A stretch of 64,000 nt of DNA from Sabellastarte sp. h YS-2021 (lineage: Eukaryota > Annelida > Polychaeta > Sabellida > Sabellidae): NCBI GenBank assembly GCA_964017235.1, contig OZ024929.1, forward strand, positions 109,973,793-110,037,792, in the 5' to 3' direction. The notes under the pieces are model-generated. The model worked only from the letters and a program-made list of their open reading frames with translations. It had not been told where the DNA came from and searched no databases. Below are positions 24,250-36,214 of this stretch, piece after piece (position 1 is the stretch's first letter; each line of letters begins with the position of its first letter). The position numbers and the translations under genes are program-made.

Positions 24250-25240
24250 TCTCAAATATTCCAGATTTTTTGATCCATTTACTTGCAAAAATCTGAAACC
24301 TGTCACTATTGTTGGCTTTGCAGCAGCCATAGCTGATCATTTACATTTTTTGTGCAGGAGTTGAGCCAAAGCGTGGATCTTTATAGGCCTATTGCAAGTG
24401 TTATAGAGAGAAGCCCACTGCTAACAGAGGTGCAGCATCAAGGGATTTGCCTTTGCTTCTGTTGGTTTTCACAAAAGGCTCCTTATTAACCTTTAAAAGG
24501 AGGTCAGTCTAAAAAAGTTTGACTTGCAAGACTGTTGCAATGGCATTGGAAGTGTATTCTGGGACTTTGGCTCCTTCAGACACAAGCCTCATAGGCAGGA
24601 GTTTACAGTTCTCCCTCCTACCTACCTTTTCAGCAAGGACCTATTAGCCTCAGTTGGTCTAGATTGCCTCCAGTGGTCACTTCAGCTCTAGATCATTCCT
24701 GAACTCAAATTGCCTGGACACATGCTTCATTGTCCTCCTACAGCACTTACATCCTTCTTGGACAGGACTATTGCTTGGAGAAAAGGGAAAGTCTCCTTCT
24801 CCTGCCTTTTAGCAAGAATCAGTTGGCTTATAATGCCCCAGATGGCTCAAACTAGTGGTCATTCCAGCTCACAAACCTTTCTTGAGCTGACGTTGGACTG
24901 ATGTTGTGACACTCTGCCCTCTTACAGTACTTAGTTACTATCAAGACAGTACAAGTACTTCAAGGAGGGGAAGAATCTCTTGCTCATATCTTTTAAGGAA
25001 GGCTTGATGGAGATATCTTGAGTTCTGCTATCTCTTCCTGGATCAATCTGGATGCATGATTAGATTGCCAGTCCTTTGATTCTGATTCTCAGAATCTATA
25101 CATTGAGACACATATTACATCCATGGCTGCCTCTTTAGTTTTCAAGAGTGGGGTCTTACCTCAGCAGATATCAAACTCTTGTTATTGAAAGACCCACAAG
25201 TCTTTACTACATTCTACTCGAAGATGTAGCTTAGCAATCC
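24250..25240 (+). pseudogene. Tyrosine recombinase remnant of DIRS B
   Basis: Weak but ordered matches to the recombinase of E and A between the RT remnant and the ICR, for example the FLDRTIAWRKGK patch near 24752-24790. It is heavily decayed. Confidence 0.65.
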
Positions 25241-25769
25241 CATGACCAGTCCATGAACAAATTGGGTCTTGTGGATTCACCTCAGCATGTAGTCAATTTT
25301 TTGTGTATTTATACATCTTATTCATATGACTCGCATATTTATGTTCTCTCCAGTTATACAAGTGTTGTGTCACTGACATATGCCTTAATTTACATACAGC
25401 CCCATATCTGCAGTTTTTGCAGTTCAGTTTGCCTGCTTGGAGATATTCTCATTGCCAGATGGTGACATCTTGTTTGGGGAGTCATGCAGACATCTCCGGC
25501 CAATACTGGGTGATGGTTAATTCTGCTATATGATTTGTTGTAAAATTGTCTACAACAGCAACAGCAGCAACAATGACGACCACATCATGGATCTCTCGTT
25601 GAGGGTAGCGAATTACTTATCTGTGATGAAGAAGTAACATTTAACCTAAGATGTGGTGTATGGAAGCTTATCTTATCCTCTTATCAGTGCTTTATTTGGT
25701 GACCCCTTGTCTGACAATCATCTAACAGTGTGGCCAAAACAAATACCCTCCACCTGTTATGGTTGTATT

Positions 25770-25874
25770 CAAGCACTTGTGAGGATAAGGTAAGGCTATT
25801 TTACGCAATAAAATGTAACAAATTTTATTGTAATTTAACTTTTTACAAGTTAAATACTTACCTTATCCTCACAA
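25770..25874 (+). repeat. Internal complementary region of DIRS B
   Basis: Complement of the left end (to CGCAATAAAA at 25813) fused to the complement of the right end (from TGTAACAAATTTTATTG). It is laid out exactly as in A. Confidence 0.92.
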
Positions 25875-25916
25875 GGATAAACCCACCCTACCTCGCCGCA
25901 TAATTTGTTTTCTGGG

Positions 25917-26140
25917 GACCAAAAATACAATGAAGAGCTCTCGACAATCGTCTGTCGACAACGACTACTGCGCAAGCGCGGACATGCGCAGACAAAGGGG
26001 TCACCTCTTGTGACAAGAATATTCCTTAAAAAATTCTTGTCGGTCGATAGGTTTTTGCTCCACAAAACCAAACAAGCACTTGTGAGGATAAGGTAAGTAT
26101 TTAACTTGTAAAAAGTTAAATTACAATAAAATTTGTTACA
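25917..26140 (-). repeat. Right inverted terminal repeat of DIRS B
   Basis: Complement of the left repeat over 25917-26097 with two mismatches, then the right-specific end AAAATTTGTTACA. Outermost base 26140 is set by the ICR junction. Confidence 0.9.
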
Positions 26141-26390
26141 ATTTGTGCAGATCCAGACCATCTTTCAGAAGGATTGAGTCATTGTGAAGCCCCACCTTGT
26201 TGAAAAATATAACTTAAACTGCTAGTCATATGACCATACAAATTAATGCATTGTGCAAAATGTCTTGTCTACCTCCTTTCTTCATGGAGCAAAGAAGGAC
26301 TTATATTTGGTGGGAGAGCAAACAAGCAAGATCATTGTCTAATCTTGTGGAGTGTTAGGTCGCTTTATCATACAGGTCTTCTTCAGGACT
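26141..26390. other. Spacer right of DIRS B
   Basis: I see no gene. The stretch leads into the inverted GTTGCCATGGCAAC-type array. Confidence 0.4.
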
Positions 26391-27060
26391 TTTTATATCC
26401 ATAACCTAGAAACAGAAAAATGTGTTGCCATGGCAACAGTAGCTGTCAGATATTGCTGAAAAGCTAGCCACCTCCTGTTCATGCAGGGGTTTGGAATACA
26501 AAAAATCCACAGAAATATAAGTCAAAGAATCAAAAAAGTGTTACCATGGCAACACTTGTTGCCAGGTGTTGCCAAAAAACTAATCTGCTGAAACCTGTGC
26601 AGGGGTTTGGAATGCAAAGATACCGAGAAAGACTTTTAAACCCAAGAAAACATAAGGTGCTGCCGAAAAGCTAATCAGTTCCAGTCTGTGCAGTGGTATG
26701 GAAATCAAAGAACCCATAAAAGTCCAAGAAACAGAAAAAAGTGTTCCCACTTGTTGCCAGGTGTACAGAAAAGATAATCAGCTCCAGTCTTTGTAGGGCT
26801 ATGGAAAGCACAAAACCCATAAAACTCCAAGAAACAGAAAAAAGTGTTGCCATGGTAATCACCAGGTACACTTGTTGCCAGTTATCGTTAAAAAGCTAAT
26901 CAGCTCTGATCCATGCAGGGGTTTGGAATGCAAAGAACCCCAAAAAAGATATTAAAGCCCAAGAAACATGAAAAAGTGTAGCCACAGCAACACTTGTTGC
27001 CAGATATTGCAAAGAAAGCAATCACACACAAACTCTCATGCCATTAAACCTCCATACCAA
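26391..27060 (-). repeat. Inverted relative of the P1 156-bp array
   Basis: About five diverged units read as AACAGAAAAAAGTGTTGCCATGG ... TGCAGGGGTTTGGAATGCAAAG. On the minus strand these become CCAAACCCCTGCA and CCATGGCAACAC, the same phrases as in 865-1805. The period is shorter and less regular (roughly 110-130 bp). Confidence 0.8.
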
Positions 27061-27239
27061 ATTTAGCTGAGACGCGTAAAAAAGTGTAACTATAAATGAG
27101 CAGCAATGAAGGGTGATTCAGAGGGAAAGGCAAAATAATATCCATGTCCAGCAGGATGGATATAATAATTAAAATAAGTTGTAACCTTAAACTCACTTCT
27201 TTAACTTTCAGGTTTTTATGGTAATATTACAATAAAGAT

Positions 27240-27650
27240 CCTGTTTTGGTCTAGATACTGGTACATGTTTAATTTAAATGAAAACTCTCAACTATCATTT
27301 TAATATTGCCAAAATATCATAAAAATTTGTCCTGACCTTAAACTGAATGTAAGTCAATGTAAATGGTAAGAGTTTAAGGTCATGTTAACCATGTAGATTC
27401 TGTTCAAGGTTACTTTTAGCCAAAATTTAAATTTGCTTAAAATATGTACATGTTTAAATGAAAACTCTCAACTATCATTTTAGTATTGCCAAAATATCAT
27501 AAAAGTTTGTACTAACCTTAAACTGAATGAAAGTCAATGCAAATGGTAAAAGTTTAAGGTCATGTTAACCATGTAGACTCTGTTCAAGGTTACTTTTAGC
27601 CAAAATTTAAATTTGCTTAAAATCTATCTCACATAATTTAAGATATCCAA
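27240..27650. repeat. Two-unit repeat of about 185 bp
   Basis: GAAAACTCTCAACTATCATTTT, GCCAAAATATCATAAAA, GTTTAAGGTCATGTTAACC and AGCCAAAATTTAAATTTGC each occur twice, about 185 bp apart. The phrase TTAAGGTCA links it to the R-type repeats at 36215-51400. Confidence 0.85.
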
Positions 27651-27779
27651 AAAATTAAAAGAAAATTAATTATAATTATGCCATTACTGAGTTAAAGGTC
27701 ACCTCAATGTAGTATTTTGTACGGCATTTCTGTAACATCAGTTACACGTACCTGCAAAATATAGATCAACTAGACCTAC

Positions 27780-28156
27780 ACATCGGAAAACCGATGCAAA
27801 TTTGTATCCACCCGAAATACAACTTGGCAAAGACAGTGAACCATCATTTGACCTTGAAGGAGAGGCCAAAGCTCAAATCTATTAGAAGATTCCTAGCCCA
27901 AGATTTCGTAGGAGTTGCTTTCGCATTGTAAACCTCAAGGATCAATAATAAGCGAGTTATAAGCACTTTTCAGTTTGGCTATCCTCGTTTGACCTTGAAG
28001 GAGGGGCCCAAGGTCAAATCTGACCACACCAAAAGATTGCCAGTCCATGATTTCCTAAATGTTGCTTTACCATCCCAAACCTCCAGGACTAATAATAAGC
28101 GAACTATAGGCAGTTTTAAGCCTGGCTATCCACGTTTGACCTTGAAGGAGGGGTCC
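27780..28156 (-). repeat. Inverted units of the P1 147-bp array
   Basis: CTTGAAGGAGGGGCCCAAGGTC, AATCTGACCACACCAAAAGAT and the phrase AATAATAAGCGA read, on the minus strand, like the array at 7741-8095. About two and a half units are visible. They break off at about 28156, where DIRS-derived G sequence starts. Confidence 0.75.
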
Positions 28157-29915
28157 AAGAGACCTACCCAGTACCAGGTCCTAACCGGTTATAGGTGAAG
28201 TAAAGCTCTGTAACTGGTTCCCGGTGACTCCACAGTACTGCGAAACTCACTGGAGTTGGCAGAACTGGGTGAATTGAACTACTTCTTAGCAGGGATGGGC
28301 TCATATGAAGCCTTCTTACTGTCCACAATGGTGGATTCAGCAGCTTCCCTCTGTAACCAACAAGCTCTGTAACCGGTAAACCGGTAGGCTGGTGCTTTTC
28401 TGTAACCAAGATTTCAGGAGGAAAAGCTCTGTAACCAATGAATTTAGACAGCACAGGTCTGAACGATCAGTTAATCCCTTAGTAGATTTACTGGTCCGGT
28501 AGCCTGGTGTTCCAGGTTCAGTCTGGTTACCTTACTGGTATCCCTTGGTTTGGTGTGAAGCAACTGTCAATTGTTGTAGAAAATAACTTCCTGTTCGCCT
28601 AACTTGTCACCAGCAATTCTCTGTAACCGGGAAACCCCTGTAACTGGTGAACCTGCTGTCAGTACTGGATTTGAAGCTGGCTTCTAGCTAGTAAAGGTGG
28701 ATACAGGAGATTTCTCTGTCACCGGAGTTCTCTGTAACAGGCAGTTCTCTGTAACTGGTAACCCTGCTATCATCACTGGACCTGTTGACTGAAGCTGCCC
28801 TCTTGTCAGTAATGGTGGGAACAGCAAATTTCTCTGTAACCGGTAATTCTTTGTAACCGGTACACCTGCTGTCTTTACTTGACTTGTTCATTGTAGCTGC
28901 CTTCTCCTTGCCAGTAATGGTGGGAATAGCAGGTTTCTCTGTAACCGGTAACTCTCTCTGTAACTGGTAAAGCTCTGTAACCGGTAATCCTGTTTAACCG
29001 TTAGCCCTTGCTGGATCTCTGTGTGACCACAACCGGCAGTCTGAGCAGAACTAGTGCCGGTAACCCTCATCACTGGCTGGCTAGACACCCTACGGGTAGC
29101 CTGAACAGGACTAATCTAAATGGTCACAGCAACTTCAGGTAGGTCAGCCCTCTGAGCAGCCTCACCGGTGGTCTGAACAAGACTGAAACCGGTACCCCCA
29201 ACAGTCACACCAGAAGAACAGGCCACTGGTGGAGGTTCCAGGATAAGAAAAGGGCCGATCACTGGTAGCCACTGAAGGGGGTTCTTCACATGATCCACAG
29301 GAACAGCACCCACCGGTGCTCTGAACAAGACTGGAACCGGTACCCCCAACAGTCACACCAGAGGAACAGGCCACTGGTGGAGGTTCCAGGATCAAAATAG
29401 GGCTGATCAGTGGTAACCACTGAAGGGGTTCTTCATAGGCTTCACAGGAACAGCACCACCGGTAGTCTGAACAGACTGGAACCAGTAAAACTCATCACTT
29501 CTTGTCAGCTGAACCAATCACACTTGGGGATCTGCTTGCCGGTAGTTGTATAGAAATCTGTGAAGTCACATGACCGGCACTTCAGAAACTCGCAGATTTC
29601 TGTGGCCACTTGTCATCTAATTTCTTCAGGCCAACAGACGAGTTTGCTGGATTTCTTCTTGCCAGTTAAAGTGGGAGTTGAGTAATAAATGGTCGTCTTC
29701 TTCACATGAAAACTTCTGTTGAAAACATGATTCCTCCATTGTTGAATGTGTATCACGTGACCAGGTCAGTGTCATGTGACAAGCATAAGCTGGAAGTGAG
29801 GACGTCAGGCGATGCATTCTTCTTATTCTTCTAATATCTTCTCATCAACATACACGCAGTGTTACTCGACTATGAAGAAGGAAATGGAGGGTGAAACGTG
29901 GTAAATTTATAAAAA
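28157..29915 (-). mobile_element. DIRS remnant G (subfamily 2), upstream repeat-rich part
   Basis: Dense in CTCTGTAACCGGT variants (for example near 28350, 28430, 28620, 28730, 28830, 28950). The same motif lies upstream of RT in D (42590-43510) and, reversed, in F. 29100-29480 also holds an internal duplication around CACACCAGARGAACAGGCC. There are no RT or recombinase sequences and no ends. It probably belongs with the stub H on the other side of C. Fossil fragment. Confidence 0.6.
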
Positions 29916-30263
29916 TCCTATCCAATGGACAATATGCTGAATAACTACCGCTTGGTCGGCGGGTAACTTACTAGGGACTTATGTGAACTCAGAAAATAAC
30001 TAACAAAATTCTTTACCCTGGGTCGACTGAGATTTTCAAGACCCTTGAAGGTTATAGTCGGTCAACAGAAAGCGGTTACCCGGTCCAAACCGACTGGCCT
30101 CCCCCCCCCTTTTACAGACCTGCTCTGAGGTAGGGGAAGAGAGGGATGAGTTCAGTCCCAAAGAAATAAACCTCCCAAAGGAAGCCCGTCTGATTTTTTT
30201 TTTGATGCTTCTTAACTATATATACACTATATACATATGTACAGATCTCCTCTCTGACCTGGG

Positions 30264-31334
30264 CTACTGGTGGATCTGCTGAGCAGCCACTACAGGTCCC
30301 AGGTGATAAAGCTCAGAGTCAGCCCATGCCACATCCTTCAGATAAAATTGTGTGAAGGTGTTATGTGACTTCCAGTGGCAGGCCGACAAGATCTGTTCCA
30401 AGGAGACCCCCGATTGGAAGGCCTTGGAAGCAGCAAAGGCCCTGACATCATGGGCTTTAACCTGATGTAAAGTGTGGGCCTCCTGGTCTGAGAGCTCATA
30501 ACATAGGATCACAGTCTGTTTGATCCATGAGCAGATAGTGGCAGGTGAGATGTCCTTGTCAAAACCTTTCTTGAAGGAGACAAAAACTAACTCCTTATTC
30601 TGCCTGAGGTCTGAGGTCCTGTCCAAGTAGTAGCGCAAAGCTCTGACCGAACAGAGGGACCTGTCAGACTTGAGGGACCTATCCAGAGTCGGGGCCAGGG
30701 CTGGTATAACCACTGGGGCCACACTGTCTGGACCCTCTTTAGCCAGCTGGTTCTTGGAAAGAAAGCTGGGAGATGGGTACAGAGACACCTTAGACCAGTC
30801 AGACTGGTGTCTGATGTTCTTACTTTGCCAAGCATGAATCTCACTTCTGCGCTTGCCTGAACCCAGGGCTAGGAGGAAAACTGTCTTGAAGGTCAAGTGC
30901 TTCAAGGAGGCCTCCTTAAGTGGTTCAAAGGGAGCCTTTGTTAGCTGGTGTAAAACCAGAGATAGGTTCCAGGAGGGGATACCTCTTCTGCCCTTGGGTC
31001 TGTCCCTATGGAAACTATCCAAGAGACGGGTGAGATTTTCATCTTTGCTGATGTTGAGGGTTGAATTTCCCAGTTTATCAGCAATGGCAGACCTGTAGCC
31101 ATCAATGGTGCTGGGCTGTAATTTCCTTTCCTCGAAAAGGTACATAAGGAAATCAGCAACTGAATTTACAGGTGGTGCCCTGAAGTCCACCTGATTTGAG
31201 ATGCACCACTTTGTAAAAATGGCCCACCTTGCCTCATAGACGGATCTGGTTGATCCTCTTTGAGGAGCCTCAATTCTTGTTGCCACCGCCTCAGAGAAAC
31301 CCTGCTCCTTGATAGCTGTGGCTCTAGGAGCCAT
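30264..31334 (-). CDS. Tyrosine recombinase of DIRS copy C
   Basis: A 356-codon open frame, closely similar over its length to the recombinase of E (for example the shared KHLTFKTVFLLALGSGKRR, VRALRYYLDRT and FTQFYLKDVAW blocks). The family's Arg, His-x-x-Arg and Tyr catalytic positions can all be recognised. In DIRS elements this enzyme integrates the circular intermediate into chromosomal DNA without a target duplication. The rest of C is decayed, so this frame is best seen as part of a fossil. Confidence 0.82.
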   Translation of the reverse strand: MAPRATAIKEQGFSEAVATRIEAPQRGSTRSVYEARWAIFTKWCISNQVDFRAPPVNSVADFLMYLFEERKLQPSTIDGYRSAIADKLGNSTLNISKDENLTRLLDSFHRDRPKGRRGIPSWNLSLVLHQLTKAPFEPLKEASLKHLTFKTVFLLALGSGKRRSEIHAWQSKNIRHQSDWSKVSLYPSPSFLSKNQLAKEGPDSVAPVVIPALAPTLDRSLKSDRSLCSVRALRYYLDRTSDLRQNKELVFVSFKKGFDKDISPATICSWIKQTVILCYELSDQEAHTLHQVKAHDVRAFAASKAFQSGVSLEQILSACHWKSHNTFTQFYLKDVAWADSELYHLGPVVAAQQIHQ

Positions 31335-31353
31335 GCATGGAGATTTAGGTTTG

Positions 31354-33297
31354 TCAGACTCCTGTGAGGGGTCTGGTCTGATTGAAGGGTTGAGTCAAAA
31401 GGTTTGGCAGTTGAGGCAAGAGCAATGGGATCTGGCTGGACATTTCCACTAGGTCCCAAAACCATGTCATGTTGGGCCACCCGGGGGCAATAATGATCAA
31501 CCTTTGGTATGGGGAGTCCTGCAACTTCTCCACCACTTTGCCCAATATGGCTGTCGGTGCGTCCAGATCTTCCCATGACAAACTGAGTGCATCCACTGCA
31601 GTGGCCATGGGGTCCGGAACTGGTGATACAAACAGGGGCAACTTGTTGTTGAATCTCGTAGCAAAGAGATCTATTTGAGGCTGGTGCCACCTGTTGCACA
31701 GGGCTTGAAAAACTTCTGGAAGGAGGGACCATTCTGTTTGGATGGTCTGTCCCAATCTGGACAGTTTGTCTGCCACTACATTTAAGCGGCCGGGAATGTG
31801 TCGGACCTTCAGAGTCACTTGTTTCCCGGTGCACCAGGTCAAGATTCTCCAAAGTAGGGCACAAAGTGGGCCCGACCTCATGCCTCCCTCCTTGTTGATG
31901 TAGGCCACTACTGTGGTGTTGTCGGTTGCTACCAGAACCATTTTGCCCATGCATAGCTTTTGGAACCCTTTTAGAGCCAGAAAGACTGCTTTTAGTTCCA
32001 GGTAGTTTATATGCAATTTGCTTTCCGGTAGGGACCAGGTTCCTCTGGCAATGAACTCGTTTAAGTGAGCGCCCCACCCTTCTTTTGATGCGCCTGTAAA
32101 GATTTGCAGAGCATGTTGTATAGGGTGTAATGGCTGGCCTGTGAGGATATTGTCTTCTTCTAGCCACCATTGTAAGTGAGGATGTAGAGATCTGGGTAGG
32201 GAATCCATTTTTCCAACGATTCCGGTATTCTCCAATTGCTTTTGAGATGCCATTGGATGGGCCTCATGTGTAGTCTGCCCAGATGAACTTGCTTTTCTGT
32301 GGCTGTTAAAAGGCCTATCAAGGACATCAGCTCCCTTACCGAGCAAGCCGGTCGGGAGATGAGCTCCAGTATCTTTTCTTGTAGGCTTTGCCACCGGTCC
32401 GGTGTCGGTCGGACTCGACCGGACTCGAGGTCGAATTGGTAACCTACGAAGTTGAAAACTTGTTTGGGTTCTAGCTCCGACTTTTCTACGTTCACGAGCC
32501 AACCTAAATGTCGGCACATTTTTACTAGGACCTGTGTATGCCGGAGACAGATCCGGTGGGATGTGGCTCTCACCAACCAGTCGTCTAGGTATTGGTGGAT
32601 CTTTATACCGTTTTGAATGGCCATCAGCTTTATCTCCTTTGCTATAATAGTGAAGTCCATGGGGGCTGTCGACAGACCGAATGGCAGTGCATTGAACTGG
32701 TAGGTCTGACCCTGGAAATGAAATCTCAAGTACTTTCTGGACTGTTCCTGTATGGGGATGTGGAAGTAAGCATCCTTGAAGTCTATGGAGGTTACCCATT
32801 CTCCCTTTTGGAGAGAGGTCCTGATGGTTTCCGGTGTCTCTATCTTGAATTTTTCGGTCTTGAGGAAAAGATTCAGATTGCTCAGGTCTAAGATGGGTCT
32901 CCACTTGTTGGGTTTTGGGACTAAAAATAGTCGGTTGAAGAACCCTAGTGAGACCTGTTTGTGAACTAGTTCTATGGCATTTTTGTCCATAAGCTGATGT
33001 AATGCCTCCAACAGTTTGAGATTTCTGTGAGGATTGCCATAACATCTTATCACTGTGGGAATTCTTGATAAGTTCGGCCAGATCCGAAAGGGGAGGGTGT
33101 AGCCCTCTTTCAGGATTTGAATCACTCTTGGTCCGGCACCCAGATCTAACCATTTTTCCCAAAAGTTTTGGAGTCTGGTCCCTACAGGCAGATTTGTGAC
33201 AACATTTGGAGCATTTATGACAGGATTTACACAACACAATGGAGTGACACAAGAAACACTTTTCACAGACTTTAATTTGCTTTTCTTGATATAACAA
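31354..33297 (-). pseudogene. Reverse transcriptase/RNase H region of DIRS copy C
   Basis: RT signatures include FNRLFLVPKPNKWRPILDL, SIDFKDAYFHIPI and HQYLDDWLVRA. RNase H sequence follows (ELKAVFLALK, ATDNTTVVAYINKEGG). A second open frame overlaps the RT part and begins with a nine-cysteine segment also present in E. The RT/RNase H frame as a whole is broken, with a small number of breaks. Confidence 0.85.
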
Positions 33298-33539
33298 CCG
33301 GACTTATTTCGTTCTTTTGAGAATGCCCGGGCGCAGTATAAACAGAATGTACATCATTGAACTTTACATTTGAAAAAGTGTTCATTGTCTTTCCTGTGGG
33401 GCTCCCGGTCAGCAGCAGAGGCTTCAACTGAATTACACATTGATTGTCATTTGTACTGCTGCTGACCCTTGGCTGGTCGGGAGTATTGCTGTTTTCCTTT
33501 ACTCCTTCGGCGTTGGCTACGGGAAAAGTTCTTCCAAGC

Positions 33540-35445
33540 TGGTCTGTCCTATTTCTTGTCTGAAGCTTGCCCTTGCCTTTCATAGGGGTGGTACCTACGA
33601 ACCTTGTAGACAGAGCTTGACTGGCCCTTATCAAATAAGGCTATATCCTCTTCTGCCCTCTTAACAGTGCTGTCTGGGAACAAAGTGTCCTGGTGAAGGG
33701 GAGCAGTTCTGAGAGCGTTGAGGGTGTCGGCTTTCACACCCGCCTTGAGGTAGGAAAGGTAAGAGTCGCGCCTCAGTAAAGTAGCATTGGCCATGTTGAC
33801 AAACACGAACTCGGTAAGATGCTTCATGGACTTAGCCATGGCCTGGCAAACACCTGAATTAAAGTCAAGTAAGAACTAGAGTTCATCTGTTCGTCCCTTT
33901 TGACTCCACGCGTATAGCTTTCAGCTGGGTAGCCATGTTCTGCTGTATCTTCAACAGGCAGCGATTAAAACCGGCTGCCTGGTTACATATGACTGTCGAC
34001 TCGCGTGCAGACCTCTCCCATTTGTGGAGATTCTCTTGTGAAATGGGTCGTGACATGGGAGGTGCACTGGCAATACCGGCCTGTCTGGCTATCCTTAGGT
34101 ATGTGCTGTTGAGTCGGGAAGATCCGGTACACCAAGACGTGAGAGTTTGTTCAGAGTCTTTCTTAAGATTGGTCTGAAAACCATACCACTTCCCCTGCGA
34201 CTTAGGTGGTCGTACGAACTGGTCTTTCAAAAGTCCTCCTGCCTCAGATGTACGAGTAGGATATCCCTGGACCAGTGTAAGATTTAACTTGGACATCTTT
34301 TTGCATAGCCATTTGTCAGTTGGTGGGTTCACTGAAACTTTCCCTGGCGTATGCAACTTGGGACCCGCGAAGGGGTTGTCTTCAGCTGTGGTAGTGCCTG
34401 AATCAATGTCCGGAATAAAGTTCCAGTCCATATATGACCTGATCCCGCTCATAGTTTCTCGGTAGGATTGTTCTTCCGAGAGAGATTGGTCATGGTCGGA
34501 CAGATTGGCCTCTTGATCATCCGACAGCTCGCCCTCTTCCGGGAAAATGTCCAAAGGGGGTCGGTCAGAAGAAAAATCTTCCGACTCAGAGTCACTTGAA
34601 GATGGAGTTTCTTTTCTAGACGTATCAAACGCGCTAGACAAATGTCTCTGAACAGTCTGTGCAGTGGTCGGTGCTGTAGAAGGGTCCGGCTGAGTTGAAG
34701 ATGAAACCTTGGTAGTAGATCTCTGCTGAGGTAGGTCGGTGGCCAGTGGGCCCACATCAGTGTCAGCAGGCTGTGAAGGCTGAGTAGCAGGCTTCAAAAA
34801 AGGTTCGGACCGGACCACATTGGCTGGTGGTGTGCGTGAGGGAGCAACCTTCACCGAGCTGAAGACAGGGTCCTGAGGTCAGTCCAGAGCCTTAGACATG
34901 AGCAGGGCCTCCAGTCGGTTGAATCTATCTGACCATTTCCTGTCGAGATCAGAGATTCTTGTGTCGGCAGAGGAGGTGGTAGATAAGCCCTGGTCGGTGG
35001 ATGAAGTAGCCGGAGGACGGCTGGTTGAAGATTTCACAGACTTGTCTGACTTAACTGGCTTGTCTGACTTCACCGACTTAACAGATGAAGATTTCTTCTC
35101 AACCTTCTTGTCAAGCTTCTTCTTCTTTTCAACCGGCACACTCAAACCAGAGGAACTCTGGCCGTCCACGACCCCCACTACCGACACAAGTGCCAGGTCC
35201 ACAAGGGTGGGACTGAGAGTGTCTATATCCTTAGTCGGAGTAGAGGACTTCGCATCTCATTTCTCCTTCTTAAGCTTGTACGAGGGGGTGGAAAGTTGTT
35301 CGCAATGCATACAAGCGGCAGGTAGTGTTTCAACACAAGGGTCTGAGCCCTTCTTCCTATCACGGCAGCGTGCACATACAGAGTGCTGATCAAAACCTGC
35401 CATCATGTGGCCACAACCCCCTCGACGCTGGCTAGGAGAGGACAT
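33540..35445 (-). pseudogene. ORF1 (gag-like) region of DIRS copy C
   Basis: It starts with an ATG at 35445 and the residues MSSPSQRRGGCGHMMAG, matching the ORF1 start of E. An early Cys/His cluster follows, then Ser/Lys-rich low-complexity sequence, an acidic stretch, and the conserved blocks DNPFAGPK, DKWLCKKMSKLN and HKWERSARES. It is broken several times. Confidence 0.8.
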
Positions 35446-35758
35446 AATGTTCTATGATATGTGAGGAAGTAAATAATAAAATTATATAACAGTAAACTTC
35501 CGTTAACTCACAAAAAATGAAAAGTTCCTGAATTCCAAAATAATCTGTGCGAGCAGTGCATGCGCCAAACGAAAAAGATGCTATGACGGCAAGTTGTCTA
35601 GACAGGAAGGAAGTACGAAGCACCATCTAGCGAGTGCAGTGTGAGGACCGGCCAGCCGGTGGAAACACAGGACGTCTTTTTCTGACGTTTGGCGGGCCGG
35701 TCTGCGCCGACCGGTTTAGCATATTGTCCATTGGATAGGATGTATTAACGCAATAAAA

Positions 35759-36214
35759 ATACACTTCTGTTCAGAAGAAGGAATGCTGCAGGGAGGACAC
35801 ACGAGCTCTCACCCACGGCTTCATCTCGACGACAAGCACAAAGAAAATCTTCAAAAACTGGCCATAAAAAGCTGGATATCGCCTCGTTTAAGTCCTGGAG
35901 AGGCCATGATATGTAAGAAACACAAAAAATATATGAAAATAAGCTTTAAATTTGTAGAATAATTCATCTTTTCTTCAAACTTCAAGATCACTTCAAAAAC
36001 AAGTGTGCACACAACACGCGCCAAACAAAAAGATGAACGGACGTCACTCTGTCTAGACAGGAAGCAAGTATGATGCGCCACCTGGCGAATGCACACTACT
36101 GACCGGTCCTGCCGGTATTATATACATGACGTCTTTTTCTGGCGTTTGGTGGGACCGGTCGCGCCGACCAATAAAGCAATTGTCCATTGGATAGGATGTA
36201 TTAACGCAATAAAA
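35759..36214 (-). mobile_element. DIRS 5' stub H (left terminal repeat and ORF1 start)
   Basis: 36000-36214 is a left terminal repeat in minus orientation (ending CGCAATAAAA at 36205-36214), closest to E's. Below it, from an ATG at 35907, ORF1 begins MASPGLKRGD, comparable to MSSPGQKRGS in E. The stub stops at the outer end of copy C, so C has probably inserted into H, and the G sequence on the far side of C may be its continuation. Broken. Confidence 0.75.

Larger units (their letters stand above)
20715..26140 (+). mobile_element. DIRS-type retrotransposon copy B (subfamily 1), complete ends, decayed interior
   Basis: Same plan as A, 5.4 kb, plus strand. It has inverted terminal repeats 20734-20914 against 25917-26097 (181 bp, two mismatches by eye), an ICR at 25770-25874, an RT/RNase H remnant and a recombinase remnant in DIRS order. 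The left end TTTTATTGCGTAAAATAGCC is shared with A. The flanks (GCAAT / ATTTG) show no obvious duplication. The interior is broken many times while the ends look young. Confidence 0.9.
29916..35758 (-). mobile_element. DIRS-type retrotransposon copy C (subfamily 2), right end shortened
   Basis: The minus-strand order from 35758 downward is left terminal repeat, ORF1 region, RT/RNase H, tyrosine recombinase. The left end CGCAATAAAA (35749-35758) and CCAATGGACAAT are as in D and E. The right side keeps only a short part of the repeat/ICR motif (CCTATCCAATGGACAAT at about 29918-29934) before the conserved GCTGAATAACTACCGCTTGG sequence, so a full right repeat and ICR are missing. The recombinase frame is still open end to end. 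ORF1 and RT are broken several times. It is older than E. Confidence 0.88.
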
